From: an uncultured Lactobacillus sp.
Lineage (GTDB): Bacteria; Bacillota; Bacilli; Lactobacillales; Lactobacillaceae
Assembly (NCBI GenBank): GCA_947565635.1
Contig: CANOGU010000004.1
Span: forward strand, 28,451-92,450
Direction: 5' to 3'
Length of the DNA: 64,000 nucleotides
Below the pieces are notes generated by a model. The model saw nothing but the letters and a program-made list of their open reading frames with translations. It was not told the origin of the DNA and did no database searches. The stretch's first letter is position 1. Each line of letters begins with the position of its first letter. The position numbers were made by a program, and so were the translations under genes. This document shows positions 8,351 through 16,254 of the stretch, piece after piece.

Positions 8351-9121
8351 ATGTTAAAGGGTGGAATTACTGAAATTATCCAAAAATATGATATTGATGC
8401 AAGTGTGATTGTCAAATATGGCAATAAAATAATGTATCAATATCAGGCCGATAAGATTTTTCCAGCAGGAAGTTTGATTGACTTGTCCATTGCGGCGTAT
8501 ATTGAAGATCAGTGGAAAGAGAATCCAGATGTTGTTAACGAAATGATGGAAGTTACCGATCTTTCTCGTGTACGTGGTGCTGGAATTATCGGCGCTCTTC
8601 ATCGCACGAATTGGAGTGTGCTAGATTTAGTTTATTTGATTAGTGCATTATCAGATAATGTGGCTACTAACTTATTAATTGAAAAGTTTGATATCTACGA
8701 AATTGATGCATGGTTAAAGGACAACTATCCTGGCTTAAGAATTGGTAGGGAATTGATGCGTTATTCAGCAAGTGGTCAGGATAATGAATGTACAGCTACT
8801 AGTGTTGATAAATTGATTACACATTTGATGACTACTCAAAATCCTTTTTGTGCTTTGGTGCGTAAAGGATTAAGTAATCATACTATTCCTACAGACTTAA
8901 CTTTTTATCGGGATAATCTTCTTACGTATAACAAGTTAGGACGAGATAGACAGGCACGGCATGAGGTTTGTGCGTTTATGACTAAAAAAGCTCCAGTTTT
9001 TTGTACTGTTTTAAGTAGTTATAGGGGAAGAGATATAGAAGATAGATTATTCTTTCAAGAATTAAGCGAATTGATTTTTTCACATGTAAAAACTGCTAAG
9101 CTTGAAAAAAAGGAATCCTAG
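8351..9121 (+). CDS. Class A beta-lactamase-like serine hydrolase homologue lacking the SxxK lysine
   Basis: A 256-residue penicillin-recognising fold. The SDN motif is intact (Ser101-Asp102-Asn103) and a KTG-like motif is present as KLG (195-197). The first motif, normally SxxK, reads SLID (Ser41, Asp44), so the general-base Lys is missing. There is no signal peptide or lipobox, so it appears cytosolic, unlike real beta-lactamases. Loss of Lys should block acylation or deacylation. It stands alone between terminators. The RBS AAGGAAGGCG precedes the ATG. It may be a non-catalytic binder or an altered hydrolase; no claim of antibiotic resistance is justified. Confidence 0.75.
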   Translation: MLKGGITEIIQKYDIDASVIVKYGNKIMYQYQADKIFPAGSLIDLSIAAYIEDQWKENPDVVNEMMEVTDLSRVRGAGIIGALHRTNWSVLDLVYLISALSDNVATNLLIEKFDIYEIDAWLKDNYPGLRIGRELMRYSASGQDNECTATSVDKLITHLMTTQNPFCALVRKGLSNHTIPTDLTFYRDNLLTYNKLGRDRQARHEVCAFMTKKAPVFCTVLSSYRGRDIEDRLFFQELSELIFSHVKTAKLEKKES

Positions 9122-9141
9122 ATAGTCAGGATTCCTTTTTC
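9105..9141. terminator. Rho-independent terminator
   Basis: A stem of about 13 bp (AAAAAGGAATCCT arm, 9107-9119 with 9128-9140), whose 5' arm overlaps the stop codon region of the preceding gene; both arms are A/T-flanked. Confidence 0.85.
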
Positions 9142-9192
9142 TATGGGTAAAATTGTAGAATGTTAATAAAAGTAATGATTGGGGATTAATTT

Positions 9193-10968
9193 GTGAAGAA
9201 TATTTTAAAAGATATAAATACATATTCTAAAAATTTTAAACAACATTGGTTAGAATATATAGCCTTATTTATTGGCATAGATATTTTTACTCAAGTTTTA
9301 GTGATTCCAGTATTTCGATATGTGACAACAGGGATTTTAAAAGCTGGTGCTATTCCATTTATTTCATATCAAAATATTATTATTATCATTACAACTCATA
9401 CTTTAGTATTTCTATGTTTAATTCTTGAACTAGCTATTTTATTATTAGTAATTTATGGTGGATTTGCATTAATCTTACTAGGAATTAGAGAAATTTCTCA
9501 GGAAAAATTTACATTTAGATTTTTGCTAAAGGAATTAATTCAAACTTATAAATCAGTTCAAATTAGTTCTGTGCTTTTATTGGCGTTATACTTTTTATTA
9601 ATAGTCCCTTTTGCTGATATTGTTTACCGGACACCTTTACTTGCAAAAATTCAAATTCCAGAATTTATCTTGGATTTTCTGATGAGAAATGTTTGGCTGG
9701 CAAGTGGATTAACAATCTTTTATATTCTTGCTTTTATCTTTGGTATTCGCTTAATTTTGACTCTTCCGATAATGATCTATCAAAGAAAAAAGACTTTGGT
9801 AGCGATGAAAGAAAGTTGGAAATTGACCAGCCATAAGCAGTGGTTGACGATTTTAAGTAGGTTAGTAGTATTAGGGATTAGTGCTGGTCTAATTTTATTT
9901 GTTTTTTATCTATTGGTGTACTCCTGCCAATTAGGATTAGATCATCTATCAAAAGCTCTTAGTTTTGGCTTTGCTACTTTTAATCTGATATTAGTTCAAG
10001 CAATCAGTGAATTTGTTGCAATTGGGATTAGTGTAATCTCTATTTTGATTGTTATTAAGCCTTTGGATGATTTTATAGTTCAAACACAAGTAACATCTGA
10101 AAAAAGAAAATCTATTAAAATAATGGATTTATGTTTGATAACTATTTTTCTTTTAGCTGCTGGAGTTAATAATATCCTTTATTTAAAAGGCACGGAGATG
10201 CAACGCCCAATTACTATTTCGCACCGTGGAGTTAGTGACAAAAATGGTGTGCAAAATACTATTCCGGCTTTGAAGAAAACAGCTAAACTTCATCCTGATT
10301 ATGTCGAAATAGATCTGCATGAAACAAAGGATAAGCAATTCGTGGTTATGCATGATGAAAATTTGAAAAAATTAGCTGGTATCGATAAAGCACCGAAAGA
10401 CTTAACTTTGAATCAATTGACTAAAATTACGCTTCATGAAGATGGACACCATGCTAAAATCGCTAGTTTTGACCAATATTTAAAGGCCGCTGCCAAGCTA
10501 AAGCAAAAATTATTAATTGAAGTTAAGACAACGCCGAATGATTCGCCTAAAATGCTTGAAAGATTTAATAAAAAATATGGCAAGCTAATTCTTAAACGCA
10601 ATTATCAAGTTCAATCGCTAGATTACCGTGTTATTGAAGGATTACATCAGATTAATCCTAAATTATTTGTCTTATATATTCAGCCCTACAATTTTACTTA
10701 TCCCCAAAGTCTTGCAGATGGATATTCTATGGAGTATTCAACTTTAAATAATGATTTTATATGGCAAGCGCAGCTTCAAAACAAAACTGTTTATGCCTGG
10801 ACTGTAAACGAATCAAATATCATGATGAAGATGATGTATGAGAACGTTAATGGAATTATTACGGATCGATTAGTTGAATTAAATAATACTATTAAAGATT
10901 TTGAAGATAAACGCAGTAATGCCAATAAGCTATTGAATTATATTTTGATATTGCCTGAGAAAGAATAA
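9193..10968 (+). CDS. Membrane-anchored glycerophosphodiester phosphodiesterase
   Basis: A 591-residue protein with an N-terminal membrane domain of about six to eight helices (to about residue 330) and a C-terminal GDPD barrel. Catalytic landmarks are HRG (344-346), EIDLHETKD and VMHDEN, which supply the two catalytic His and the metal ligands; LIEVKT carries the third acidic ligand. The usual PENT motif reads VQNT. Such proteins cleave glycerophosphodiesters, probably lipoteichoic-acid or phospholipid head groups, outside the membrane. It starts with GTG at 9193 after GATTGGGG. It is a single-gene unit between two terminators. Confidence 0.88.
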   Translation: MKNILKDINTYSKNFKQHWLEYIALFIGIDIFTQVLVIPVFRYVTTGILKAGAIPFISYQNIIIIITTHTLVFLCLILELAILLLVIYGGFALILLGIREISQEKFTFRFLLKELIQTYKSVQISSVLLLALYFLLIVPFADIVYRTPLLAKIQIPEFILDFLMRNVWLASGLTIFYILAFIFGIRLILTLPIMIYQRKKTLVAMKESWKLTSHKQWLTILSRLVVLGISAGLILFVFYLLVYSCQLGLDHLSKALSFGFATFNLILVQAISEFVAIGISVISILIVIKPLDDFIVQTQVTSEKRKSIKIMDLCLITIFLLAAGVNNILYLKGTEMQRPITISHRGVSDKNGVQNTIPALKKTAKLHPDYVEIDLHETKDKQFVVMHDENLKKLAGIDKAPKDLTLNQLTKITLHEDGHHAKIASFDQYLKAAAKLKQKLLIEVKTTPNDSPKMLERFNKKYGKLILKRNYQVQSLDYRVIEGLHQINPKLFVLYIQPYNFTYPQSLADGYSMEYSTLNNDFIWQAQLQNKTVYAWTVNESNIMMKMMYENVNGIITDRLVELNNTIKDFEDKRSNANKLLNYILILPEKE

Positions 10969-10973
10969 TTAGT

Positions 10974-11012
10974 GCAAAAAAGTATCCTAGCATAAGGGTA
11001 CTTTTTTGCTAT
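10974..11012 (+). terminator. Rho-independent terminator after GDPD
   Basis: A 15-bp stem (10974-10988 with 10995-11009), starting GCAAAAAAGTA, with one G-T pair and a six-base loop. The T-run is inside the descending arm. Confidence 0.75.
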
Positions 11013-11019
11013 AAAAGTA

Positions 11020-11061
11020 AAAAGAAGATGTCAAAGCAAATTTGCTTTGACATCTTCTTTT
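11020..11061. terminator. Perfect 21-bp palindromic terminator
   Basis: A continuous perfect inverted repeat, 11020-11040 against 11041-11061, centred between AAA and TTT with outer A/T tracts. It touches the stop codon of the minus-strand gene and would terminate in both directions. Confidence 0.85.
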
Positions 11062-11750
11062 TAATATTCAGTTTTTCCTAAATCATCTTCTGGACGATGA
11101 AGTTGAAGACGTAAGCCATAAACAGAAAATTGTTCACTGTCTTCTTTACGTTTAAGTTCAATATGTAGACGATCGCCATCTTGCTTAAATTCTAATTCGT
11201 TTCGAGTATCAATCCAAGCAGCTTTTTCTACTTGAGGAACATGTTTTAACTCAATACTTTCCTCAAGTGGAATATGGATGAAAACATAGCGTTGATATTT
11301 GGCGATCGCATTGTAAAAGACATGAACATTATCTTCATCTGCTTTAATCTCATGATCTGCACGGCTTTCGTAATAAGCGTGACCAAAACGATCAATCCAT
11401 GTACGCAAGGTTTTCATAGCTGGATCTGATTCAGGGTTAATAGACCCATCTTGATTTAGTTCCACTTCAAAATAAATATTCATGTTGTCTAGACGTGCTG
11501 CAATTAATTTGGCCAATACATCTGGAGAAATTAATTTTTCTGCTGGTCTTTTTTGACAGAACTTAATAGCGTATTTTTGACATGCAGCTTGTAATGCTTC
11601 TATTTGAGAATTATCGCCATCTTTAATACTTACTCCTCTAAAGCCAAAATCTCTTGCATGGCGTACAAGAGTGTCGGCGTCAAATGTTCCTTTAGGAGCA
11701 ACTTGATACTGCAAGACAAGACCAATATTTAAATCTTCTTTTTCACACAT
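11061..11750 (-). CDS. Hypothetical protein with weak alpha-L-fucosidase-like N-terminus
   Basis: From the ATG at 11750 the product has 229 residues. The first 75 residues (NIGLVLQYQVAP, HARDFGFRGVSIKDGD) recall the start of a TIM barrel, as in GH29 fucosidases, but no catalytic Asp/Glu motif of that family is visible and the length is half of a GH29 enzyme. No signal peptide or membrane segment, so it is cytosolic. A GTG four codons upstream (11762) is an alternative start; neither has a strong RBS (AAAGTGA precedes the ATG). It is alone, divergent from the following genes. I would annotate it as hypothetical. Confidence 0.6.
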   Translation of the reverse strand: MCEKEDLNIGLVLQYQVAPKGTFDADTLVRHARDFGFRGVSIKDGDNSQIEALQAACQKYAIKFCQKRPAEKLISPDVLAKLIAARLDNMNIYFEVELNQDGSINPESDPAMKTLRTWIDRFGHAYYESRADHEIKADEDNVHVFYNAIAKYQRYVFIHIPLEESIELKHVPQVEKAAWIDTRNELEFKQDGDRLHIELKRKEDSEQFSVYGLRLQLHRPEDDLGKTEY

Positions 11751-11866
11751 TTTAGTATTCACTTTCTATTGCATATTCAAGATTGATTATAAGTGGAAAA
11801 GAAATTTTAAGCAAAGCAAAATGTTTTCACGTATAATTAAAAATAGATATAGAAGGGTACGGAAAT

Positions 11867-12044
11867 ATGCTTATTTTTATGGCTTTTTATTATGTTCTTG
11901 TTTGTTAGTGTAGCTGCTAGTGCGCGATACATTACAGCTAATTTACAAGATAAAAAGAAGGGAAAAATAGAATTAATAGTTTCTACAGCTTTAGCAGTTG
12001 TTAGTTTGATTGTTTTATTTATCGTGGTTACTAATGTTAAATAA
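11867..12044 (+). pseudogene. Small two-helix membrane protein, apparently frameshifted
   Basis: A strong RBS (AGAAGGG, 11851-11857) precedes an ATG at 11867 whose frame stops after 13 codons (TAG at 11906-11908). A second frame, open from an ATG at 11892, encodes 50 residues ending NVK with a membrane helix, a polar turn (NLQDKKKGK) and another helix. Removing one T from the TTTTT run at 11884-11888 joins the two into a 58-residue protein starting MLIFMAFIMFLFVS with two clean transmembrane segments. Either the gene is frameshifted, the read has an error, or the second ATG is used. The stop overlaps the region of the yaaA start, suggesting coupling. Confidence 0.5.
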
Positions 12045-12048
12045 GAGT

Positions 12049-12795
12049 ATGAAAATAATTATTGCACCTGCAAAAAAAATGAAGATAGATCAAGATACTT
12101 TTTTAGTAAGATCACGGCCGGTATATTTAGATAAGGCCCAAGAATTATTAGATTTCTTAAAGACGAGAAATTTTGAACAATTAAAAAGCTTGTGGAAGGC
12201 TAATGATAATATTGTTCGAACAAATCAAAATAATCTTCTAGTAAGTGATCTTGATAAAAAATTAACGCCGGCTATTTTAGCCTTTTCAGGAATTCAATAT
12301 CAATATTTAGCAGGTGATGTTTTACCACAAGAAGGATTAGACTATCTTCAAGACCATTTGCGTATTTTATCTGGATTTTATGGTATTTTGAAGCCTTTTG
12401 ATGGCGTAATTCCCTATCGTTTAGAATTAAAGACGCAAATGACAGGATTTAAAGACTACAGTCTTTATCATTTTTGGGAAGATTTGCCTTATCAAGAACT
12501 TTTCCGTGATACAGAAACGGTCCTTAATCTGGCATCTCTAGAATATTCACGTTTAATTGCTCCATATTTAAAAGATGGGCAAAGGATGATCACAATTAAA
12601 TTTTTAGAGAATAAAAATAGTAGGTGGCGACAAATTGCGACTCATGCCAAGATGGCCCGTGGAGAAATGGTTCGTTTTGCAGCAAAAGAGCAAATTAATA
12701 CTCCTGAACAATTAAAAGAGTTTTCTGATTTTGGTTATGTTTTTTCAGCTGAAGATTCTTCTGCAGAAACTTATGTCTTTAAAAAACGGTTGTAA
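12049..12795 (+). CDS. yaaA: YaaA-family peroxide stress / DNA-binding protein
   Basis: A 248-residue UPF0246/DUF328 protein. Diagnostic features are the N-terminus MKIIIAPAKKMK, LSGFYGILKPFDGVIPYRLE in the middle, and the C-terminal ATHAKMARGEMVRF. In E. coli YaaA limits free iron and DNA damage during H2O2 stress. That fits an organism that carries H2O2-forming flavin reductases (20697-21801). I use the ATG at 12049, which matches the family's N-terminus; the frame is open upstream to 12010. The upstream small membrane ORF ends 4 bases before it, so translation may be coupled. Confidence 0.88.
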   Translation: MKIIIAPAKKMKIDQDTFLVRSRPVYLDKAQELLDFLKTRNFEQLKSLWKANDNIVRTNQNNLLVSDLDKKLTPAILAFSGIQYQYLAGDVLPQEGLDYLQDHLRILSGFYGILKPFDGVIPYRLELKTQMTGFKDYSLYHFWEDLPYQELFRDTETVLNLASLEYSRLIAPYLKDGQRMITIKFLENKNSRWRQIATHAKMARGEMVRFAAKEQINTPEQLKEFSDFGYVFSAEDSSAETYVFKKRL

Positions 12796-12849
12796 TGAAT
12801 TGCGATAAATGATAAATTCTTCTTATATTTAATTTGGGGAAAAGAAATA

Positions 12850-13452
12850 ATGAAAAGATCAGAACTAAAAGCAAATGCAAAAGAGCAGTTACGTGGTAAT
12901 TGGCTCTGGGCTGTAGGTTTGTGTTTCGTTGGTGGAATTATAGCTAGTTTAGCAAGTTCATTTAGCATTGGTATTCTAGGTAGCATGGTTCTTTATGGTG
13001 TTACCTATACTTTTTTGACTTTAGCGGATGGAGAAAAGACTGAAAATATTTTTACTGCTATGTTTTCAGGATTTACTAGTGGTAAATTTCTGCCAACACT
13101 GTTAACATCCTTATTAGTTAATATTTTTATTTCTTTATGGATACTTCTTTTAGTGATCCCAGGGATTGTTAAAGGATATTCGTATTCAATGGCACCTTAC
13201 ATTGTCAAAGATATGGCTGAAGCAGGTAGCGATATTGCACCAACTGAGGCAATTACGGCTAGTCGTAAATTAATGAACGGTCATAAGGGTGAGTTGTTTT
13301 TATTAGATTTAAGTTTCATTGGTTGGGCAATTTTAGCTACTATTCCATTTGGTTTAGGTTGGCTCTGGCTTACGCCTTATTACCAAGCAACTAAGGCAAA
13401 TTACTACCGCCAATTAGCTGGCGATCAGTTTAAAAAGATTATTGAAGAATAA
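12850..13452 (+). CDS. DUF975 family membrane protein
   Basis: A 200-residue protein beginning MKRSELKANAKEQLRGNWLW, the typical DUF975 start in which an amphipathic basic helix precedes the first membrane segment. About five hydrophobic helices follow, with the conserved ITASRKLMNGHKGELFLL block near residues 135-155. Family function is unknown; the proteins are integral membrane proteins of Firmicutes. The RBS is weak (GGGGAAAAG). It is 54 bases downstream of yaaA and ends at a terminator. Confidence 0.85.
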   Translation: MKRSELKANAKEQLRGNWLWAVGLCFVGGIIASLASSFSIGILGSMVLYGVTYTFLTLADGEKTENIFTAMFSGFTSGKFLPTLLTSLLVNIFISLWILLLVIPGIVKGYSYSMAPYIVKDMAEAGSDIAPTEAITASRKLMNGHKGELFLLDLSFIGWAILATIPFGLGWLWLTPYYQATKANYYRQLAGDQFKKIIEE

Positions 13453-13480
13453 AAGGGAAATCGTTAGATTTCCCTTTTTG
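13450..13480. terminator. Bidirectional terminator between convergent genes
   Basis: A 12-bp stem AAAAGGGAAATC / GATTTCCCTTTT (13451-13462 with 13467-13478) with the loop GTTA; T-run on either strand. Confidence 0.85.
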
Positions 13481-13490
13481 TTTAAATTAA

Positions 13491-14240
13491 TTAAAAAGCA
13501 TTATTATCTTGCAGAAACTCTGCAGTTAAGTCAGCCGCAATTTTTTGATAGTTATCACTAAAACTATGATCTGATCCATCAATTAAATGTAAAGTACTGT
13601 TTTCGTAGACTTGATCATATTTTTTAGAAGCATCTGGTGAGACAATAGTGTCGTTTGTACCATGTACTAAACATACAGGTCTAGTAAAGTGTGCAGATAC
13701 TTCATAAATAGGCAATTGCTGAGCAACACGTAGATAAAAACCACCTAAAGTTAGATCTTTAAATGGGAGTCGGTCTGGAATGTGATTAGGATTATATGTT
13801 ACGCCTTGTGTACTACCTTTGAGTGCATCAGTTTTTAAAGTAGCTGCCGGCGCTAAAAGAACTACTTTTTTAATAATATCAGGATAGAGTCCAGCTAACA
13901 TTGAAGCGATAACTCCGCCTTGTGAATGTCCCACGAGGTAGATATTTCGCACATGAGGATCTGTTCTAACGTAATTTAAAATTGCATTAGCATCTTCGAT
14001 TTCATTTAATACGGTCATATTTTCAAATTTGCCATCAGAATCTCCATGGCCGTTGAAGTCAAAACGAACGCTAGCAATATTTTCATCACGTAAATTATTA
14101 GCGATTTCTTTTAGAAATGGAGTGTTACGATTAGCCGTAAAGCCATGGAAAATGATCGCCATGTCATAAATCTCGCCGAACGGTTCTTCGCGAGTACCAA
14201 CCAGTTTTAGCCCGTCACGCTCAAGTGTAATTGTTGTCAT
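13491..14240 (-). CDS. Cinnamoyl (feruloyl) esterase, alpha/beta hydrolase
   Basis: A 249-residue alpha/beta hydrolase that I recognise as a close relative of the L. johnsonii cinnamoyl esterase LJ0536, whose structure is known. The catalytic positions match that enzyme's numbering: Ser106 in GHSQGG, Asp197 and His225, with the oxyanion loop HGF at 32-34. The lid/insertion region (about 131-170, DRLPFKDLTLGG) that binds the aromatic acyl group is conserved. It releases ferulic, caffeic and related acids from plant esters such as chlorogenic acid, in the cytosol. I start at the ATG at 14240, which has AGTAGG upstream and gives the family N-terminus MTTITLERDG. A palindrome lies in its promoter. 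Confidence 0.92.
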   Translation of the reverse strand: MTTITLERDGLKLVGTREEPFGEIYDMAIIFHGFTANRNTPFLKEIANNLRDENIASVRFDFNGHGDSDGKFENMTVLNEIEDANAILNYVRTDPHVRNIYLVGHSQGGVIASMLAGLYPDIIKKVVLLAPAATLKTDALKGSTQGVTYNPNHIPDRLPFKDLTLGGFYLRVAQQLPIYEVSAHFTRPVCLVHGTNDTIVSPDASKKYDQVYENSTLHLIDGSDHSFSDNYQKIAADLTAEFLQDNNAF

Positions 14241-14271
14241 ATAAATGCCTACTTTCCGTTTATCTAACTTC

Positions 14272-14292
14272 ATTATAGTCTCACATGTGAGA
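14272..14292 (-). promoter_or_regulatory. Esterase promoter with 14-bp palindromic operator
   Basis: On the minus strand a perfect -10 TATAAT (14277-14272) lies directly downstream of the perfect palindrome TCTCACATGTGAGA (14279-14292), which occupies the -35/-10 spacer. No good -35 is seen (CTAAAT). A protein bound here would block the esterase promoter. The regulator is not identifiable in this window. Confidence 0.6.
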
Positions 14293-14360
14293 TAATTTAG
14301 TAGCTTAATAAATTTTTAGTATAATATTTTCTTGGATAAAATATAAAGGATTGTGATGAA

Positions 14361-14987
14361 ATGGATCTGTTATTAGTAAGACATGGGGTTAGTGAACATA
14401 ATACTTCAGATGTGATCTCCGGCGGTACTAGTAACCCTAACTTAAGCCAAGCAGGTGTTAAACAAGTAGAAGAAGTAAGTAAGTTAATTGACAATAGTAA
14501 ACTTGATCGAGTATATGCAAGCCCATTAATTAGAGCTAAAAGAACAGCACAAATTTTAACTGATTTTCAAAAAGAGATTATTACTGATGATCGACTTAGA
14601 GAAATGAATTTTGGCTCTTGGGACGGCCAACATGCCGAAGAGCTGAAGATAAAATATCCTGATGCTTTCGATGATTTAGGAACTATTAATAGTAAATATG
14701 CAGAATACGCTGAAAATGGTGAAACTTTTAGTCAAGTAGCAGATCGAGTTGAAGAATTTTTATCTGAGATTCAACCCGATGCTAATGACAAGACAATTAT
14801 GATTGTTTGTCACGGATTTGTGATTAGGAGTTTAATAGCTCGGTGGTTTAAACTAAAAATTGAAGATGTAATGACAGTAAGAAATGTTAGTTTTACTGAA
14901 CTTCATTTTGAAAAAAATGATATTGAGCGCCCGAGATTAATGACATTTAATCGAGCAGAGCCCTTATATTATGGAATTAAGAGGTAA
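14361..14987 (+). CDS. Histidine phosphatase family protein (phosphoglycerate mutase-like), first copy
   Basis: A 208-residue branch-1 histidine phosphatase. The catalytic RHG is at residues 7-9, the acid-base Glu in RLREMNFGSWDG, and the second His in VCHGFV. It lacks the long insertions of true dPGM and is more like broad phosphatases (CobC/PhoE type). Cytosolic. The RBS is AAAGGATTGTG. The stop is 8 bases before a paralogue, so they are a tandem duplication in one operon. Substrate unknown; candidates are phosphosugars or nucleotides. Confidence 0.88.
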   Translation: MDLLLVRHGVSEHNTSDVISGGTSNPNLSQAGVKQVEEVSKLIDNSKLDRVYASPLIRAKRTAQILTDFQKEIITDDRLREMNFGSWDGQHAEELKIKYPDAFDDLGTINSKYAEYAENGETFSQVADRVEEFLSEIQPDANDKTIMIVCHGFVIRSLIARWFKLKIEDVMTVRNVSFTELHFEKNDIERPRLMTFNRAEPLYYGIKR

Positions 14988-14995
14988 GATACTTT

Positions 14996-15595
14996 ATGAG
15001 AGTAGTAATTTTACGTCATGGAACTACTGAATTAAATAAAAAAGGTATGATTCAAGGCTCAAGCGTTGATCCGGATCTAAGTAAAGAAGGTCGTGCTTAT
15101 GCAGAAAAAGCAGCTAAAAATTTCGATCCTAGTCAATTTGATGCAGTCTATGCTAGTCCGTTAAAAAGAGCACAAGAAACTGCTAGGATTTTTGTAGGGG
15201 ATAATACTCCAATTAAGACAGATAAACGAATTGAGGAATTAAATTACGGTTCTTGGGATGGAAAATCATCACTTGAATATCGTGCTAAATATCCCGATGC
15301 TTTTAATAAAAAAGGTTTAATTAACGATAATATCTATAAATACGCTTCAAATGTTGAAAAGCGAGAAGATTTTAGAAAAAGAATCGCCTCATTCTTTGAC
15401 GATTTGTATCAAAAACATGCTGATGATACGGTGCTAGTCGTTTGTCATGGTGTGGTAAGTAGAATGATCTGTGCTCATTTTTTAACTAATGGTGATATTA
15501 AGTATTTTGATCAAATGCAAAACTGTGGTTTGGCTGAATTAGATATTAATAAAGAATATGGTACTTTGGTTTACTATAATCGGGTTTTAGCGTAA
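14996..15595 (+). CDS. Histidine phosphatase family protein, second copy
   Basis: A 199-residue paralogue of the preceding gene. RHG (7-9), the REL-type motif RIEELNYGSWDG and VCHGVV are all present. The two copies share the pattern SWDG...KYPDAF and differ most in the middle helices, so they probably differ in substrate. AAGAGGTAAGAT precedes the ATG. It ends 10 bases before a terminator. Confidence 0.88.
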   Translation: MRVVILRHGTTELNKKGMIQGSSVDPDLSKEGRAYAEKAAKNFDPSQFDAVYASPLKRAQETARIFVGDNTPIKTDKRIEELNYGSWDGKSSLEYRAKYPDAFNKKGLINDNIYKYASNVEKREDFRKRIASFFDDLYQKHADDTVLVVCHGVVSRMICAHFLTNGDIKYFDQMQNCGLAELDINKEYGTLVYYNRVLA

Positions 15596-15605
15596 TAAAT
15601 TTAAG

Positions 15606-15643
15606 GCTTGATTTTGATATCTTATCGAAATTAAGCATTTTTT
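15606..15643 (+). terminator. Rho-independent terminator
   Basis: A 10-bp stem with two wobble pairs (15606-15615 with 15627-15636), followed by ATTTTTTG. It separates the phosphatase pair from the TetR promoter. Confidence 0.65.
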
Positions 15644-15654
15644 GTACCTAGATG

Positions 15655-15713
15655 TTGACACAGTGTCACTTTAGGAATAGACTTAAGATACATCAAAAGT
15701 GACACGGTGTCAC
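15655..15713 (+). promoter_or_regulatory. Promoter with two TetR-type operators
   Basis: The -35 TTGACA (15655-15660) and a weak -10 TAGACT (15678-15683) are 17 bases apart. Two copies of the same palindrome flank the start site: TGACACAGTGTCA (15656-15668), embedded in the -35, and GTGACACGGTGTCAC (15699-15713), immediately before the AAGGAGG RBS. The sites are 43 bases apart centre to centre, about four helical turns. This is a clear autoregulation arrangement for the downstream TetR gene and its ABC operon. Confidence 0.85.
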
Positions 15714-15726
15714 AAGGAGGGAAGAC

Positions 15727-16248
15727 ATGGTTAGTGAAACTTTTATAAATCTTTCAGATGAAAAGAAAACAAGAATAGAAAAAGCACTTTTGAAGGAATT
15801 CAGTACCTATCCTTTGGCTAAAGCTCAAGTAGCAAGAATCGTAAAGGATGCAGGAATTGCTCGAGGTGCATTTTACAAATATTTTGGTGATTTAAGAGAT
15901 GCATATCTTTATCTTTATCGACTTGCGATGAAAGAGGTCCATATGGGCTCTCCGGCAAGACTAAAAGAATTTGATCCGGAATCTTTCTATCAAATGACTG
16001 TTAATTTTATTGATCAGACTAAAAATAGTATTTATTTTGATCTCATTAAACTACATCTTAGTCAGAATCAATCTTTTCTTGGAGATGATAAAAAGCAGAA
16101 GGATGCTTTTCTTAATCTCGACTCTCAAGTCTGGGCTGCCATGGTTTTAACTCATGAGGCAATAGATTTAGCCCTATTTGATAAAAAGAATAAAGAAAAA
16201 ATTCTAAAAAGATACCATGAAAGTTTATGTTTATTACAAAGGAAGTAG
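15727..16248 (+). CDS. TetR/AcrR-family repressor of the adjacent ABC operon
   Basis: A 173-residue protein with an N-terminal TetR HTH (about 12-58; ARIVKDAGIARGAFYKYF) and an all-helical C-terminal ligand domain without close family signature. A strong RBS AAGGAGG lies 6 bases before the ATG. It is the first gene of a three-gene operon (7 bases to the permease, then 14 to the ATPase) and is preceded by two palindromes that are its likely binding sites. Ligand unknown; induction by the substrate of the ABC exporter is likely. Confidence 0.88.
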   Translation: MVSETFINLSDEKKTRIEKALLKEFSTYPLAKAQVARIVKDAGIARGAFYKYFGDLRDAYLYLYRLAMKEVHMGSPARLKEFDPESFYQMTVNFIDQTKNSIYFDLIKLHLSQNQSFLGDDKKQKDAFLNLDSQVWAAMVLTHEAIDLALFDKKNKEKILKRYHESLCLLQRK

Positions 16249-16254
16249 GCAAAA

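Noticed and set aside
9360-9420. Low-complexity ATT-rich run as a repeat array
   Set aside because: It encodes an Ile-rich membrane helix of the GDPD protein and shows no regular repeat unit.
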